Below are positions 26,312 to 36,040 of a stretch of 64,000 nucleotides of DNA, piece after piece. The notes beneath the pieces were generated by a model, which had not been told where the DNA came from, ran no database searches, and saw only the letters and a list, made by a program, of their open reading frames with translations. Within the stretch, counting starts at the first letter, position 1. Each line of letters opens with the position of its first letter. The DNA is from Bacteroidota bacterium (lineage in GTDB: Bacteria > Bacteroidota > Bacteroidia > Chitinophagales > Chitinophagaceae): positions 252,749 to 316,748 of the forward strand of contig JAEYWX010000015.1 of NCBI GenBank assembly GCA_023428755.1, given 5' to 3'. The position numbers and the translations under genes were made by a program.

Positions 26312-27472
26312 TCAATTCCACTTTACAACTGTGAAAATGATTTTTGCATAATTATCTTTCTCGTAAAGGATGCCGATCTTGTTTTTAGAAATGCGTACAA
26401 GATCAGAGTAAGCAGTATTATCTCTTTTACCGGTTGAATCGATCACAATACTTTTCTTCCACGTAAAGCCATCATTATAGCTGATGCGGAGAGTAAGATT
26501 ATCCCTGCTCTTTGTATCGGCAGCATTGCAGAAGGCAACGATATGCTTCCCTTTCTTTTTACCAACCGTTAAAATACTTCCCTGGCAAACAGGATCGGGT
26601 AAGTTGTTATCAAAATAAACACTGTCCCACTTGGCGCCACCATCTTTGCTGATGGCAATTAACCGTGCACGCACATCGCCTTTCTGATTGCGTATGTTCA
26701 TCATTAAACGGTTACCGGAAATCTGCGTTGCCATTGCCTCGTTACCACCAACACGATCAACAGTTTCACTTAACTGAAATGTTTTTCCATGATCATCGGT
26801 ATAAAAACCATGTGCTTTGTAATCTTCTGCCTGCTTCAAGGGTTCACCTGCAGAATGATTCGCTGCAACAAAAATCCGTCCCTTGTACACACCTGTACTG
26901 AACTGCATGGCATGACCGGGAGTATTGGCATAACTGCGCCAGTCTTCATTAAAATTATAAGCAGCATTTGTTGCCGGTTGTTTTGGACGATGCACTTGAG
27001 TGGTTATGTTCACTGCTTCACTCCATGTTACACCGCCATCGGTTGATGTTTTGTACCACACTTCACGTAAACCTTTTCCTTTACGCACTTCGCCTTCGTG
27101 ATTATTACCGGTGTTGTAAAACAAAAACACTCTTCCTTGCGGATACATAGGATCTGTTTCATCAACAACAGGCGCAGGGTTGCCTGCTTGCAGATTATCA
27201 TAGTTCACAACAGTTTGAATGGCTGTCCATGTTTTTCCATGATCTGTGCTGCGTTTCAGTACAATATTGATATCGCCAAAATCGCCGGCATTATTTACAC
27301 GACCTTCGGCAAAAGCCAGCAAGGTTCCATCTTTCAACGAAACAATAGCAGGAATACGGTAACTCTTATGTCCTTCCTTTCCTGATTCAAATACGCTAAC
27401 CGGTGCAGTTTGTGCCAATACAACCGTAGCTGCAAACAACAAACCCAAAACAATCAAACAAAGTCTCTTCAT
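26312..27472 (-). CDS. nanH: Exo-alpha-sialidase, GH33
   Basis: A 386-residue secreted sialidase with a signal peptide (LIVLGLLFAATVVLAQ). The six-bladed propeller begins at YRIPAIV (catalytic Arg) and has Asp boxes RSTDHGKTW, TSTDGGVTW, YTDDHGKTF and ISKDGGAKW plus ISYNDGFTW. It has no LamG and no T9SS domain, so it probably works in the periplasm on imported sialoglycans, while the larger sialidase works at the surface. It lies 25 bp after the MFS gene and 26 bp before the epimerase gene. Confidence 0.94.
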   Translation of the reverse strand: MKRLCLIVLGLLFAATVVLAQTAPVSVFESGKEGHKSYRIPAIVSLKDGTLLAFAEGRVNNAGDFGDINIVLKRSTDHGKTWTAIQTVVNYDNLQAGNPAPVVDETDPMYPQGRVFLFYNTGNNHEGEVRKGKGLREVWYKTSTDGGVTWSEAVNITTQVHRPKQPATNAAYNFNEDWRSYANTPGHAMQFSTGVYKGRIFVAANHSAGEPLKQAEDYKAHGFYTDDHGKTFQLSETVDRVGGNEAMATQISGNRLMMNIRNQKGDVRARLIAISKDGGAKWDSVYFDNNLPDPVCQGSILTVGKKKGKHIVAFCNAADTKSRDNLTLRISYNDGFTWKKSIVIDSTGKRDNTAYSDLVRISKNKIGILYEKDNYAKIIFTVVKWN

Positions 27473-27497
27473 TTTTCTGTATTAAAACTGTGAATAG

Positions 27498-28685
27498 TTA
27501 TTCTTCTGTTGCAGTTGTTGCTTTTGGTTTTAAAAACAACAACTGTATCATTAAAGCGAATGCAACAATACCGCTGAGCATCGCAAAATCTTTTCCCAGG
27601 TTTCCTGCATCGGTAGATTTACCTAACCAATCGGTGATAAACGCACCGGCAAATACACCCACCATATTCATTAAACCATAGGCCGTTGCCCGATACTTTG
27701 ATGAAACAAACTGACAAAGAATGGGCATGTTGTTCGCATCGAACATACCAAAGCCAAAACCAAAACAAAATGCTGCGCCAATCACACTGAACAATGAACT
27801 GCCGAAACCGATGAACAACAATGCAGGAATGGTTAACCCTAACCCGATTGCACTGGTGTAAATACGGCCACGAATATTTTTCTGCACCCAACGATCGGAT
27901 AAAATACCTCCAATGATAACGCCCATAAAAGAGGATGCTGCAATGGTGATCGTTGAAAGCGGACCCGCCTTCGACATATCAATTTGTAAACTGTCGGCAA
28001 ACAAAGTAGGCAGCCAGTTCTTTACTCCCCAGCCGGGCAAACTTGGTACAGCGAAATAAAGTAAGATGATCCAGAAAGAAATGTTGCTGAAGAGTAACGC
28101 CAGCCCTTTTGTAACAGAAGGTTTTTCTGTTTGATTTCTTTCGACAGTAATTGTTATTTTCTCTCGCAAAAAAAACAGTAATACAACAGCGTAACAAATT
28201 CCGATCAACCCGAATGTATGAAAAGCTGCTTTCCACGAAAATGCTGATGCAATGGTTGCACCGAAGCCACCCAATGCCTGGCCCATGTACAAACCTGTCA
28301 TGTGAATACCTATGGCGAGTGATCTTGTTTTATCGCTGTGATAATCGGCAATAAGTGCAAGTCCCGTCGGAATGTACAAGGCTTCACTAACGCCCATGAC
28401 CGCCCGAAGCCAGTACAGTTGCGTAAAGTTTTGTGCATAGCCCATGGCCAATGTAACGGCACTCCACACAAACAGACTTATAACAATCAACCATTTACGA
28501 TTGACACGATCTGCAATAATACCCGCAACCGGACTCATGAAACCATAGATCCATAAAAAGATGGCCATCAAACGTCCGAAGTTGGTGGCTGTTTGCAACT
28601 CAGCAATATCAATCATCATCGATGGCTTCATGGTGCTGAGCATTTGCCTGTCCATATAATTGAGCAGGGCCACTACCCAAAGCAA
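27498..28685 (-). CDS. MFS transporter (probable sialic acid uptake), N-terminus frameshifted
   Basis: A twelve-helix major facilitator protein of at least 395 residues, with MDRQMLSTM after helix 1 and the loop VSEALYIPTGLALIADYH. It would import free Neu5Ac across the inner membrane, given its place between nanM and nanH. The intact frame starts at a TTG in the middle of helix 1. The sequence upstream in this frame still codes for helix 1 (FYPWIVVGLLWVVALL) but has no start before a stop. One more G in the G-run at 28711-28713 would join it to a GTG at 28765 that overlaps the TGA of the preceding gene. So the gene is either frameshifted, affected by a sequence error, or started at a rare codon. 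Confidence 0.85.
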   Translation of the reverse strand: MLWVVALLNYMDRQMLSTMKPSMMIDIAELQTATNFGRLMAIFLWIYGFMSPVAGIIADRVNRKWLIVISLFVWSAVTLAMGYAQNFTQLYWLRAVMGVSEALYIPTGLALIADYHSDKTRSLAIGIHMTGLYMGQALGGFGATIASAFSWKAAFHTFGLIGICYAVVLLFFLREKITITVERNQTEKPSVTKGLALLFSNISFWIILLYFAVPSLPGWGVKNWLPTLFADSLQIDMSKAGPLSTITIAASSFMGVIIGGILSDRWVQKNIRGRIYTSAIGLGLTIPALLFIGFGSSLFSVIGAAFCFGFGFGMFDANNMPILCQFVSSKYRATAYGLMNMVGVFAGAFITDWLGKSTDAGNLGKDFAMLSGIVAFALMIQLLFLKPKATTATEE

Positions 28686-28761
28686 ACCAACAACAATCCA
28701 GGGATAAAAGCCCTATCACCTAAAGGGGGATTATTAACCTGTGCTATGTTATTACCTTCTC

Positions 28762-29901
28762 TCACTTTCGTAATTGTGGTTTTATGCTAAGTATATTTGG
28801 TGAGCGCACACCTGCTTTTATTTCTCCACTTGGTATAATAAAACAATCATTCCATTGCACAACTGTTGTTGTAACTGGCGTTGCGCAAGGAATATCTCCA
28901 ACGGCTTGCCAAGTATCCTTGGCTATATCATACGATAAAACTTCTTTGCTAAAACCAGGATGTGCTGTTTGCAGCTTTGCTTTCTCTTCGGTTAAACGTT
29001 GCTTTTCGTTTGCATCTTTGCTGTTGTTGATAGCAGCAATTAATTCTTCTGTGCGATGAAAGGTTGCGCCTTTATCGCCGCCAAACAATAATAATTTATT
29101 TTGATAAACTGCACCTGCACCTGCACTTAATGCATAAGGTAACGGTTGTTTTTCTGTCCACTGGTTTGTTTGAATATTAAATTCAAAAACGGAGCTGTAC
29201 AAATCGCTGATGCCGTTGCTGTTTTTCTTGCGGCCACCAATGAAATAAATAGTTGTTGCGATAGACAGTAATACGGTATGCGATACTTGTTGCGGAAGTG
29301 GTGTTAATTGCTGCCATCCTTTTATCGTATCGTTCAGATCAAGTACTAAAAACTGGTTACTGGCTGCAGTTGCAGTTTCGCCACCTGCTAAATAAATTTT
29401 ATTACCTATGGTAGTTACAGCAGCGTTGGTAATTGCAAACGGAAGATCGGGCAATGCTGTTGTTGTAACCATTGATTGGTTAACTTTAAGCAAGTATACT
29501 CTTTTACTAAGACCGTTTTCATTTTCTCCACCTGCAAACAAAATTCCTTTTGGTGTGGTACAGCTTGCTGCATAAGCGATGGAAAAAGGCAGTTTGCTTT
29601 TTTGTTGTAATACAAACCGGTTTCCTTTTTTTGCATACACATACAGCTCATTGGAATACTTTTTCTTTCCACCGTTCCAGGGCATTGCGTCGGGGAAGTT
29701 TGCACCACCTGCAAGCAGCAACTTATTATCGTGCAAACCGGCAACCATTCCGGCAAAACCTAAAGCGGCTTGTCCGTTTGCGGCAACAGGCAGCTCGGCT
29801 GCAATAGTCCATTGCAGTTTCAGCTCCTGTTTTTTCTGTGCATATATGGATGCGTTAAAAAACATGAGGAAGAATAAAAGCGATATGTGCAAGCGATTCA
29901 T
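28762..29901 (-). CDS. nanM: N-acetylneuraminate epimerase, kelch-type mutarotase
   Basis: A 379-residue periplasmic kelch propeller of the cyclically permuted mutarotase family, which speeds alpha to beta conversion of Neu5Ac after release by sialidase. A signal peptide (LLFFLMFFNASIYAQ) is followed by kelch repeats with their GG doublets (LLLAGGANFPD, GILFAGGENEN, KIYLAGGET, TIYFIGGR, KLLLFGGD). It begins 6 bp after the nanA stop, and its TGA overlaps a GTG that is the likely original start of the MFS gene. Confidence 0.9.
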   Translation of the reverse strand: MNRLHISLLFFLMFFNASIYAQKKQELKLQWTIAAELPVAANGQAALGFAGMVAGLHDNKLLLAGGANFPDAMPWNGGKKKYSNELYVYAKKGNRFVLQQKSKLPFSIAYAASCTTPKGILFAGGENENGLSKRVYLLKVNQSMVTTTALPDLPFAITNAAVTTIGNKIYLAGGETATAASNQFLVLDLNDTIKGWQQLTPLPQQVSHTVLLSIATTIYFIGGRKKNSNGISDLYSSVFEFNIQTNQWTEKQPLPYALSAGAGAVYQNKLLLFGGDKGATFHRTEELIAAINNSKDANEKQRLTEEKAKLQTAHPGFSKEVLSYDIAKDTWQAVGDIPCATPVTTTVVQWNDCFIIPSGEIKAGVRSPNILSIKPQLRK

Positions 29902-29907
29902 TACTGT

Positions 29908-30849
29908 TTATACATTCACGGTCGGTTGTAAGCGTGATGAGAATTGAGCAAACCCGAGCTGTTCAACATCTTTTTTAAAAAATTCAAATTCTGTTGCGGT
30001 CATATTTTTTACAGGTAAACGAAACTCACCACAATCGATACCCAGTACTTTCATGTACACTTTACCTGTTGCAATACCGCCATACTTTCCTAACAATGTA
30101 ATCATATCAATCGACTTTTGCTGCAAAGAATTCGCTGTTTGTAAATCGCCGTTGTTAAATGCATCAATTAAATTGTAATACAAAGGTGCAGCATAATTAA
30201 ACGTACTGCCAACCGATGCTTTAGTGCCAAGTGCCAATGCAGGCAGCATATTTTCATCTCTGCCCCAGAGCATATCGTACTTACCATCTTTAAAATTCAT
30301 GCACGAAAGAAAATCCATAAAATCTTCGTGTGTGTATTTAATACCTGCGAAGTTGGGAATCAAATTATCTACTGCCTTCAGCAATTCGAGCATTGGAAAA
30401 CCAACGCCTGTCAACACCGGAATATGATAATAGTAAAACGGCATATCGGGCACAACCGAAGCGACTTCACTGCAGGCTTTTGCCAGCATTTCAACCGATG
30501 CCGGTTTAAAATAAAAAGGTGCGGTAAACGAAATTGCATCAAGTCCAATTGCTTTTGCATGCAAGGCCAGCTCTTTACAATCGGTTAAGCAAGTACCCCC
30601 CAGCAAAGGCATTACAATAAATTCTGCATCTTCTTTTGTAACTGCAGCCCATGATTCTGCCACTGCTTTCTTTTCGTTGAGCGATAAAGAAACACCTTCG
30701 CCTGTTGATCCGCAAATGAATGCGCCTTTTACGCCGTTTGCCTTCAGCATTTCGTAATAGGCGGGAATGATTGCCAGGTTAAGCGAACCATCACCATGCA
30801 TAGGTGTAAAAGGTGCGGCAATTAATCCCTCTAATTTCTTTGTGTTCAT
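29908..30849 (-). CDS. nanA: N-acetylneuraminate lyase
   Basis: A 313-residue aldolase of the DapA/NanA family that splits Neu5Ac into ManNAc and pyruvate. The N-terminal LIAAPFTPM and carboxylate-binding GSTGEG motifs are present, with the Tyr of FYYYHIP, and the Schiff-base K171 in GIKYT. I chose ATG 30849; a GTG two codons earlier is possible. The surrounding sialidase, mutarotase, transporter and epimerase genes decide between NanA and DapA. It is the first cytoplasmic gene of the operon and follows a hairpin downstream of susD. Confidence 0.93.
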   Translation of the reverse strand: MNTKKLEGLIAAPFTPMHGDGSLNLAIIPAYYEMLKANGVKGAFICGSTGEGVSLSLNEKKAVAESWAAVTKEDAEFIVMPLLGGTCLTDCKELALHAKAIGLDAISFTAPFYFKPASVEMLAKACSEVASVVPDMPFYYYHIPVLTGVGFPMLELLKAVDNLIPNFAGIKYTHEDFMDFLSCMNFKDGKYDMLWGRDENMLPALALGTKASVGSTFNYAAPLYYNLIDAFNNGDLQTANSLQQKSIDMITLLGKYGGIATGKVYMKVLGIDCGEFRLPVKNMTATEFEFFKKDVEQLGFAQFSSRLQPTVNV

Positions 30850-30880
30850 ATGCACAAGTTCTATAAATTAATAAACATTA

Positions 30881-30909
30881 AAAAAATCCGGGAGCAGGAA
30901 TACTCCCGG
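30881..30909 (-). terminator. Intra-operon terminator/attenuator after susD
   Basis: On the minus strand CCGGGAG pairs with CTCCCGG around an 8-base loop and is followed by A and seven T. It lies in the 122-bp gap between susD and nanA, so it probably reduces read-through and lets the surface uptake proteins be made in excess of the enzymes downstream. Confidence 0.75.
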
Positions 30910-30971
30910 CTAAACTAACTGCTGATTATGAGAAACTAAACAATTTGCTCTTTTTCGTTTACGATTTCCCG

Positions 30972-32510
30972 TTATGGTCTGGGGTAACCGGTTGTTTGCT
31001 CCAGCATGGGATCGTTGTCTAACATAGCCTTTGATAGTGGCAGTAAAAACTTTGCTGCAGTAGTGGGCGAAAAATAAGTTGGATTGATATTGGCATACAC
31101 ATAAGTATCACCAGCTCTTCGCAATGCCCACCAACGTTTTCCTTCCGCTATAAACTCACGCAGATATTCTTCCAATATTGCATTGATGTTTTCAGTAACG
31201 GTTCCGTTGGTATAAACAGGATACCCGGCACCGTAAGCCCGTTGTCTGATTATATTAATTTCAGCTGCCGGGTCTTCGCCCAGTTTTGCTTTTGCTTCGG
31301 CCAGTAACAATAACACTTCGGCAAAACGATAAACCGGATAATCATTATTATAAATTTGAGATGTACCGGCCGTTGTTCCAATGTATTTGGTGAGCAACAC
31401 ACCTCTTACACTATGAGGTGCCGCTGTAGAATACATCACCCGAAAGGTATTACTGATACGCTGATCAGCCGCACCTGTTGTTAATCTGTCGATCATAGCC
31501 TGGTTCATCCCGATTCTGTTAGCTCCGTTAACAAATGGATAAACTGATGATACCGTTGGCGTTGGTGATTGTGAAAATGAAAGAGTATTTGCCTGAATAG
31601 AATTTACCAGAAAGTTTCCAAACACACCCAGCTGCGACTGCTGCAATTCATAATTGATTGCAAAGATGATCTCTTTGTTATTATTCTTCCTTGTTGGGTC
31701 AAATATGTGTGCGTAATTATCCTGCAAACCCAATGTTGCACCTTCCAGATTGCGTACTTCAAGCAACGCATTTTTGGCAGTTGTAAAATCGGCAGCACCG
31801 CCAGCCATATGAGTGCCCGACCATAAAAATACATCGCCTTTCAGAATCAAAGTTGCCAGCCTGTTCCAATACACACGTTTACCTGCAGGCAATGTATTGG
31901 CACTTCCAAACAAACGAAGTGATTCTTCAATATCGGCCTTTACCTGCATCATAATAGTATCAACTGATGTGCGCCGTTTGTATGTTTCAGCAGCATTGCT
32001 GATTGTTTCAACAGGCTCGGTATTCAATGGCACGGCTCCCCATGTTCTTGCCATTGTGTAATAAACATAAGCCCGTAAGCCATACACTTCAGCCAGTACC
32101 CTGTTCTTTTCATCCTGTGGTAACGGTGTTTGCGGATATAGCTTAATGATATTGTTGAAGTTATAAATGAGATTGTAAAAACCGGCCCAGTTGGCAAACG
32201 GCACATTCAAATGGCTGATGTTGTGACGGTATAAATTCTGAAAACCACCATCAACTGATTCGGTAAACAATCCATCTGTCCAGATATCTCCACGCATTTC
32301 ACCCAATTGATAAAAGGTACCGGTATACGATCTGAATAAACCATATACACCGTGATAAAGTGTACGGGCAGCATTGGGATCTTTCAACGCCTGATCTTTA
32401 CTTACCGCATCCTGCGGAACAACTTCATCTAATTTTTTTGTGCAGGATAAGCCGCAAATCGTAATGATGAGTGCAGCTGTTATTAAATATTTAAATTGTT
32501 TCATTTTCAT
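30972..32510 (-). CDS. RagB/SusD family nutrient-binding lipoprotein
   Basis: A 512-residue surface lipoprotein that binds oligosaccharide and lids the SusC channel. The lipobox is CGLSC with the lipid-bearing Cys23. The SusD-type TPR-like helical core is seen in AEVYGLRAYVYYTMARTWGAVPL and, near the end, YREFIAEGKRWWALRR-like RagB features (LREFIAEGKRWWALRRAGD). The C-terminus has the usual LLPLSKAMLDNDPMLEQTTGY ending (given here in part). It follows susC after 24 bp. In the sialoglycan locus it should bind sialylated oligosaccharides. Confidence 0.95.
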   Translation of the reverse strand: MKMKQFKYLITAALIITICGLSCTKKLDEVVPQDAVSKDQALKDPNAARTLYHGVYGLFRSYTGTFYQLGEMRGDIWTDGLFTESVDGGFQNLYRHNISHLNVPFANWAGFYNLIYNFNNIIKLYPQTPLPQDEKNRVLAEVYGLRAYVYYTMARTWGAVPLNTEPVETISNAAETYKRRTSVDTIMMQVKADIEESLRLFGSANTLPAGKRVYWNRLATLILKGDVFLWSGTHMAGGAADFTTAKNALLEVRNLEGATLGLQDNYAHIFDPTRKNNNKEIIFAINYELQQSQLGVFGNFLVNSIQANTLSFSQSPTPTVSSVYPFVNGANRIGMNQAMIDRLTTGAADQRISNTFRVMYSTAAPHSVRGVLLTKYIGTTAGTSQIYNNDYPVYRFAEVLLLLAEAKAKLGEDPAAEINIIRQRAYGAGYPVYTNGTVTENINAILEEYLREFIAEGKRWWALRRAGDTYVYANINPTYFSPTTAAKFLLPLSKAMLDNDPMLEQTTGYPRP

Positions 32511-32534
32511 TATTTTTTATGATCAGATTGTTGA

Positions 32535-35500
32535 TTACAGCGTAACTCTAACGCCTATGGTTAAACGACGGGGCAATGGATACTTACCCTGATCAACACC
32601 ACCTACTTCAGGGAAATTACCGCTGTAGCCGGTGATGTACATAAGGTTACTGCCTGTAACATTAATATTCAATCCTTTTATTTTACCTGCAACTACTTTA
32701 TCGAGCAGTGCAGATGAAAGATCATAGCTCAATGTCAGTTCACGCAACATTACATAGTCACCTTTCTCCCACATATTGGCAGGAGGATTGTTTCCACTTG
32801 CATCTGTTGCATAGTTACGACCCTGATTGGCCCAGTAGTAACGTGGCAATGTTCCATTGGGATTTGATGGCGACCATGTTTTGAGTACATCGGTTGTTGA
32901 GTTTTGTGATCCTTGTACCTGGCTAAGGCCACGCAGTATTTCGTTGTTCAGAATCACAAAACCGAATGCATAGTCAAAGCCTGCATACAAACGGATTCCT
33001 TTGAATGAGCTGACGATATTAAAGCCTCCCACATGCTGCGGCGTTGTTCTTCCAACATATACAAACTGGCGGCTGTCGATGGTATCATTTTTATATACCT
33101 GATGCCATTGTGCATCACCCAGTTGTTTAATGCGCTTGTTTGAATAAGGCAGAAATGCGTTGAACACATTGGCATCACCTGAAATTTTTGATGCATCGGT
33201 ATAAATGCCTGACCACTTGGGAGCCCATACTTCATCCAATCCAATACGCTGACCTTCTACTAAACCACCTACATAAATCTGTTGCCCGGGATTTTTTGGA
33301 TCCCATACAAAAAATCCGTTCGATCTGTTGCCGGGAAGTGCATTGAATGGTAATTTCTTGGCAAAGCTTTTTACATGGAAATAGTTTGCACCTACTTCCA
33401 GGCTAAACCCATCAGCTTTCTTTGGTTCAATTAAACGGGCATTGGCCGCAATTTCAACACCCTTGTTTTGTAATTGACCAAGGTTGGTTGTAAATCCACC
33501 AAAACCTGTTTGAGAGGAAATACCTAAGCTTGCAAGTTTATCGTACACATTGCGGATAAAATAATCGAAGTTGACGGTGATACGATCGTTGATAAAACCA
33601 ATATCAGCACCAAAGTTTAAACTGTTGGTGCGTTCCCAACGCAAATCGGAATTGATATATGAAGCAACATAGGTACCACCTGCACCATTGTAAGTACCTG
33701 CATTATTAAATACCTGTGCCGTTGCATATAATCCAAGCGAATTAACATTCCCGTTTACACCATAGCTCAACCTTGGCTTGATGGTACTGATGTATTTAGG
33801 CAAAGCAGAACGTTGATAAAAATCTTCTTTGTGTAAGTTCCACCCCACCGACACACCCGGGAATGTTCCAAAATAATTTCCTTTTTTTAAGCGGCTTGAT
33901 CCATCGATCCGCACAACTGCTTCAACCAGGTATTTGTTTTGAAAACTATAATTCAATCGTCCAATACCGGAAGAGATACGCTCCCATGCATTGAAATTAG
34001 ACGAAGTTCCTGCAGGGTTAATGATGGTTGTTCCTTGTACACTGGGTGGTGTTGCGGCTGCCAACCAGGGAATTAAATCGGTGGGTGCACCTTGTGCAAA
34101 GCCTGAGCTCACATAACTTTTATAATCGTAAAACTCACCACCCGCCATAGCAGTTACAGTATGGTCGTTAAAGCTTTTCTTAAATTGAAGAAACGCATTT
34201 GTAGTATACTGCTCAATTCGTGTATTGTTAAAGCTGGCAGCACGGTTGGTATTAAATGCACCACCGTTCCCTTGCTGAAATGCTTTTGTAAAGAAATTAT
34301 TATTGGTGTATTGATAATAACCCGAACCACTTGCCAAAATTTTCAGGAATGGAAGAATCGTGTATTCAAGATTTATACCGCCTAAAAACCGTTGTTGGTT
34401 TGTACTGTTTACAGAAATATTTCTCCAATACAAAGGATTACCCAATGTTACATCGTTTGGTCCGGGTAACATTGCACCCGATGTGTCATTCTGGTAACGC
34501 ACCGTTGGGGCAACACCAATAAAACGTTGCATTAAACCACCTGCAGCACCTCCTTCCGGATCGGTATAAGGCAAGCCTTGCTCAACCGTATAAGCACCAA
34601 TATTGGTAGTTACTTTCAGATTTTTACCAATATTGAGTCCGCCATTAAAATTCATATTCAAACGCTTCAACCACGAGCCAATGATGATACCATTATCTTT
34701 TACCGTTCCCAATGATAATGCATACGACCCCTGTTCATTAGCGCCGGAAAAATTCACATTGTGTTCGCTGGTATTGATTTGTTGCAGAATCATCCGTTCC
34801 CTTTCCTGTACACTCAGGTCAGTAAAAATGATACTGTCCATCAATGAGGTATTGAAAGGATTTGGATCAACCAGCAATTTCCATCTTGAATTATTTAGTA
34901 AATGTCTGTTTTGATTATTCAATAGTTGAGTGGTGTATAAACCTTCGGCAGATCGCCATCCGTTACTTAATGCCCAACCCCATGCACCGCCCAACTGATT
35001 ACGATCGGTATTCATCGCATTGATATTGTTATCCAGCGAATCACCTCTGAATCTGGATTGAATACCAATTCTGTTCATACGGATATAATCTGCTGCACTG
35101 AGATATTCAGATGAATTGGGACGGATGAAATTGGATGTATGACGAAACGTATAAACAACCTGCGTCTTTCCCCGTTTTCCTTTCTTGGTTGTAACAAGCA
35201 CCACCCCATTGGCAGCTCTTGCACCATAGATGGCTGTTGTGGCAGCATCTTTCAACAAATCAATACTGGCCACATCGTTCACATCCAATCCGTAGAGCGA
35301 TGGTACTATTACTCCATCCAGAATAAACAACGGTGAACCGCCGCCGCCAAATTCAGTACCACCTCGAAAAGAAATAGATGGAGTTGTACCTGGCTGACCA
35401 GTTCGTTGCTGCACACGCAAACCGGGTGCATTACCCTGCAGAACAGTTGCCACATTGGACGTTGGCGCATTTTCAAAAGCCCGCTTGTTAACAGTTGACA

Positions 35501-35867
35501 CAGCTCCTGTTAATTCACGTCTTGATTGTGTACCATAACCCACCACCACTACTTCATCCATTTTTGAAATAGCCGGATCTAATGTAATGGTGAGTTCTGC
35601 ACCGGATTCAATTTTCACCTCTTGCGAAACAAAGCCTACCGATGAAACAATCAGTACATCTCCCGTCGATGCTTCAATAGTAAATCGACCATCGGCGTCT
35701 GTTTTTGTTCCCCTGTTTTTTGATTTTACAAGCACCGTCACACCGGCAACAGCTGCATTATCTTCTTTTGATAATACTACACCGGTAATTTTCGTGGATT
35801 GTGCGTTTACTTCAACCGTAAAAAGGCTGCCCAGAAGTAACAACCCGAACATAAAAAATACTTTCAT
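32535..35867 (-). CDS. SusC/RagA TonB-linked outer membrane transporter
   Basis: A 1110-residue outer membrane channel. A signal peptide (MFGLLLLGSLFTVEVNAQ) precedes a carboxypeptidase-like regulatory domain (about 25-110, TKITGVVLSKEDNAAVAG). The SusC signature/TonB box DEVVVVGYGTQSRRELTGAV lies at about 105-125, followed by the plug domain with LFILDGVIVPS, and a long beta barrel ending in aromatic-hydrophobic strands. It is the first gene of the operon and is divergent from the GntR regulator, whose operator lies just upstream. It should import sialoglycan fragments with the SusD partner. Confidence 0.96.
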   Translation of the reverse strand: MKVFFMFGLLLLGSLFTVEVNAQSTKITGVVLSKEDNAAVAGVTVLVKSKNRGTKTDADGRFTIEASTGDVLIVSSVGFVSQEVKIESGAELTITLDPAISKMDEVVVVGYGTQSRRELTGAVSTVNKRAFENAPTSNVATVLQGNAPGLRVQQRTGQPGTTPSISFRGGTEFGGGGSPLFILDGVIVPSLYGLDVNDVASIDLLKDAATTAIYGARAANGVVLVTTKKGKRGKTQVVYTFRHTSNFIRPNSSEYLSAADYIRMNRIGIQSRFRGDSLDNNINAMNTDRNQLGGAWGWALSNGWRSAEGLYTTQLLNNQNRHLLNNSRWKLLVDPNPFNTSLMDSIIFTDLSVQERERMILQQINTSEHNVNFSGANEQGSYALSLGTVKDNGIIIGSWLKRLNMNFNGGLNIGKNLKVTTNIGAYTVEQGLPYTDPEGGAAGGLMQRFIGVAPTVRYQNDTSGAMLPGPNDVTLGNPLYWRNISVNSTNQQRFLGGINLEYTILPFLKILASGSGYYQYTNNNFFTKAFQQGNGGAFNTNRAASFNNTRIEQYTTNAFLQFKKSFNDHTVTAMAGGEFYDYKSYVSSGFAQGAPTDLIPWLAAATPPSVQGTTIINPAGTSSNFNAWERISSGIGRLNYSFQNKYLVEAVVRIDGSSRLKKGNYFGTFPGVSVGWNLHKEDFYQRSALPKYISTIKPRLSYGVNGNVNSLGLYATAQVFNNAGTYNGAGGTYVASYINSDLRWERTNSLNFGADIGFINDRITVNFDYFIRNVYDKLASLGISSQTGFGGFTTNLGQLQNKGVEIAANARLIEPKKADGFSLEVGANYFHVKSFAKKLPFNALPGNRSNGFFVWDPKNPGQQIYVGGLVEGQRIGLDEVWAPKWSGIYTDASKISGDANVFNAFLPYSNKRIKQLGDAQWHQVYKNDTIDSRQFVYVGRTTPQHVGGFNIVSSFKGIRLYAGFDYAFGFVILNNEILRGLSQVQGSQNSTTDVLKTWSPSNPNGTLPRYYWANQGRNYATDASGNNPPANMWEKGDYVMLRELTLSYDLSSALLDKVVAGKIKGLNINVTGSNLMYITGYSGNFPEVGGVDQGKYPLPRRLTIGVRVTL

Positions 35868-35892
35868 ACAGCAAGTTTTGTTTTTAATTTTG

Positions 35893-35911
35893 TATTATGT
35901 ATGACATAATA
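35893..35911. promoter_or_regulatory. GntR operator in susC promoter region
   Basis: A perfect inverted repeat TATTATGT-ATG-ACATAATA lies 26 bp upstream of susC. The core TGT-N3-ACA fits the GT-N3-AC pattern of FadR-type GntR sites. The right half with its preceding G (GACATAATA) recurs exactly at 36032-36040 on the regulator's start codon. Probably bound by the regulator at 36040-36747. Confidence 0.7.
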
Positions 35912-36021
35912 AAGTTAAAAGAACTTTTTCTTTTCCTCCAAAAAAAATTAGATTATTTTTAAGTGATTAATAATCAATGCTATTTTTCTTCAACAGCAAC
36001 TGGATTTTAGTAAATTTGAAT

Positions 36022-36040
36022 AATTAAGTAAGACATAATA
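36022..36040. promoter_or_regulatory. Second GntR half-palindrome at regulator start
   Basis: TAATTAAGT-A-GACATAATA style site: the right half GACATAATA (36032-36040) is identical to that of the susC operator, while the left half is degenerate. It reaches the first base of the regulator ATG, which suggests autorepression. Confidence 0.5.
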
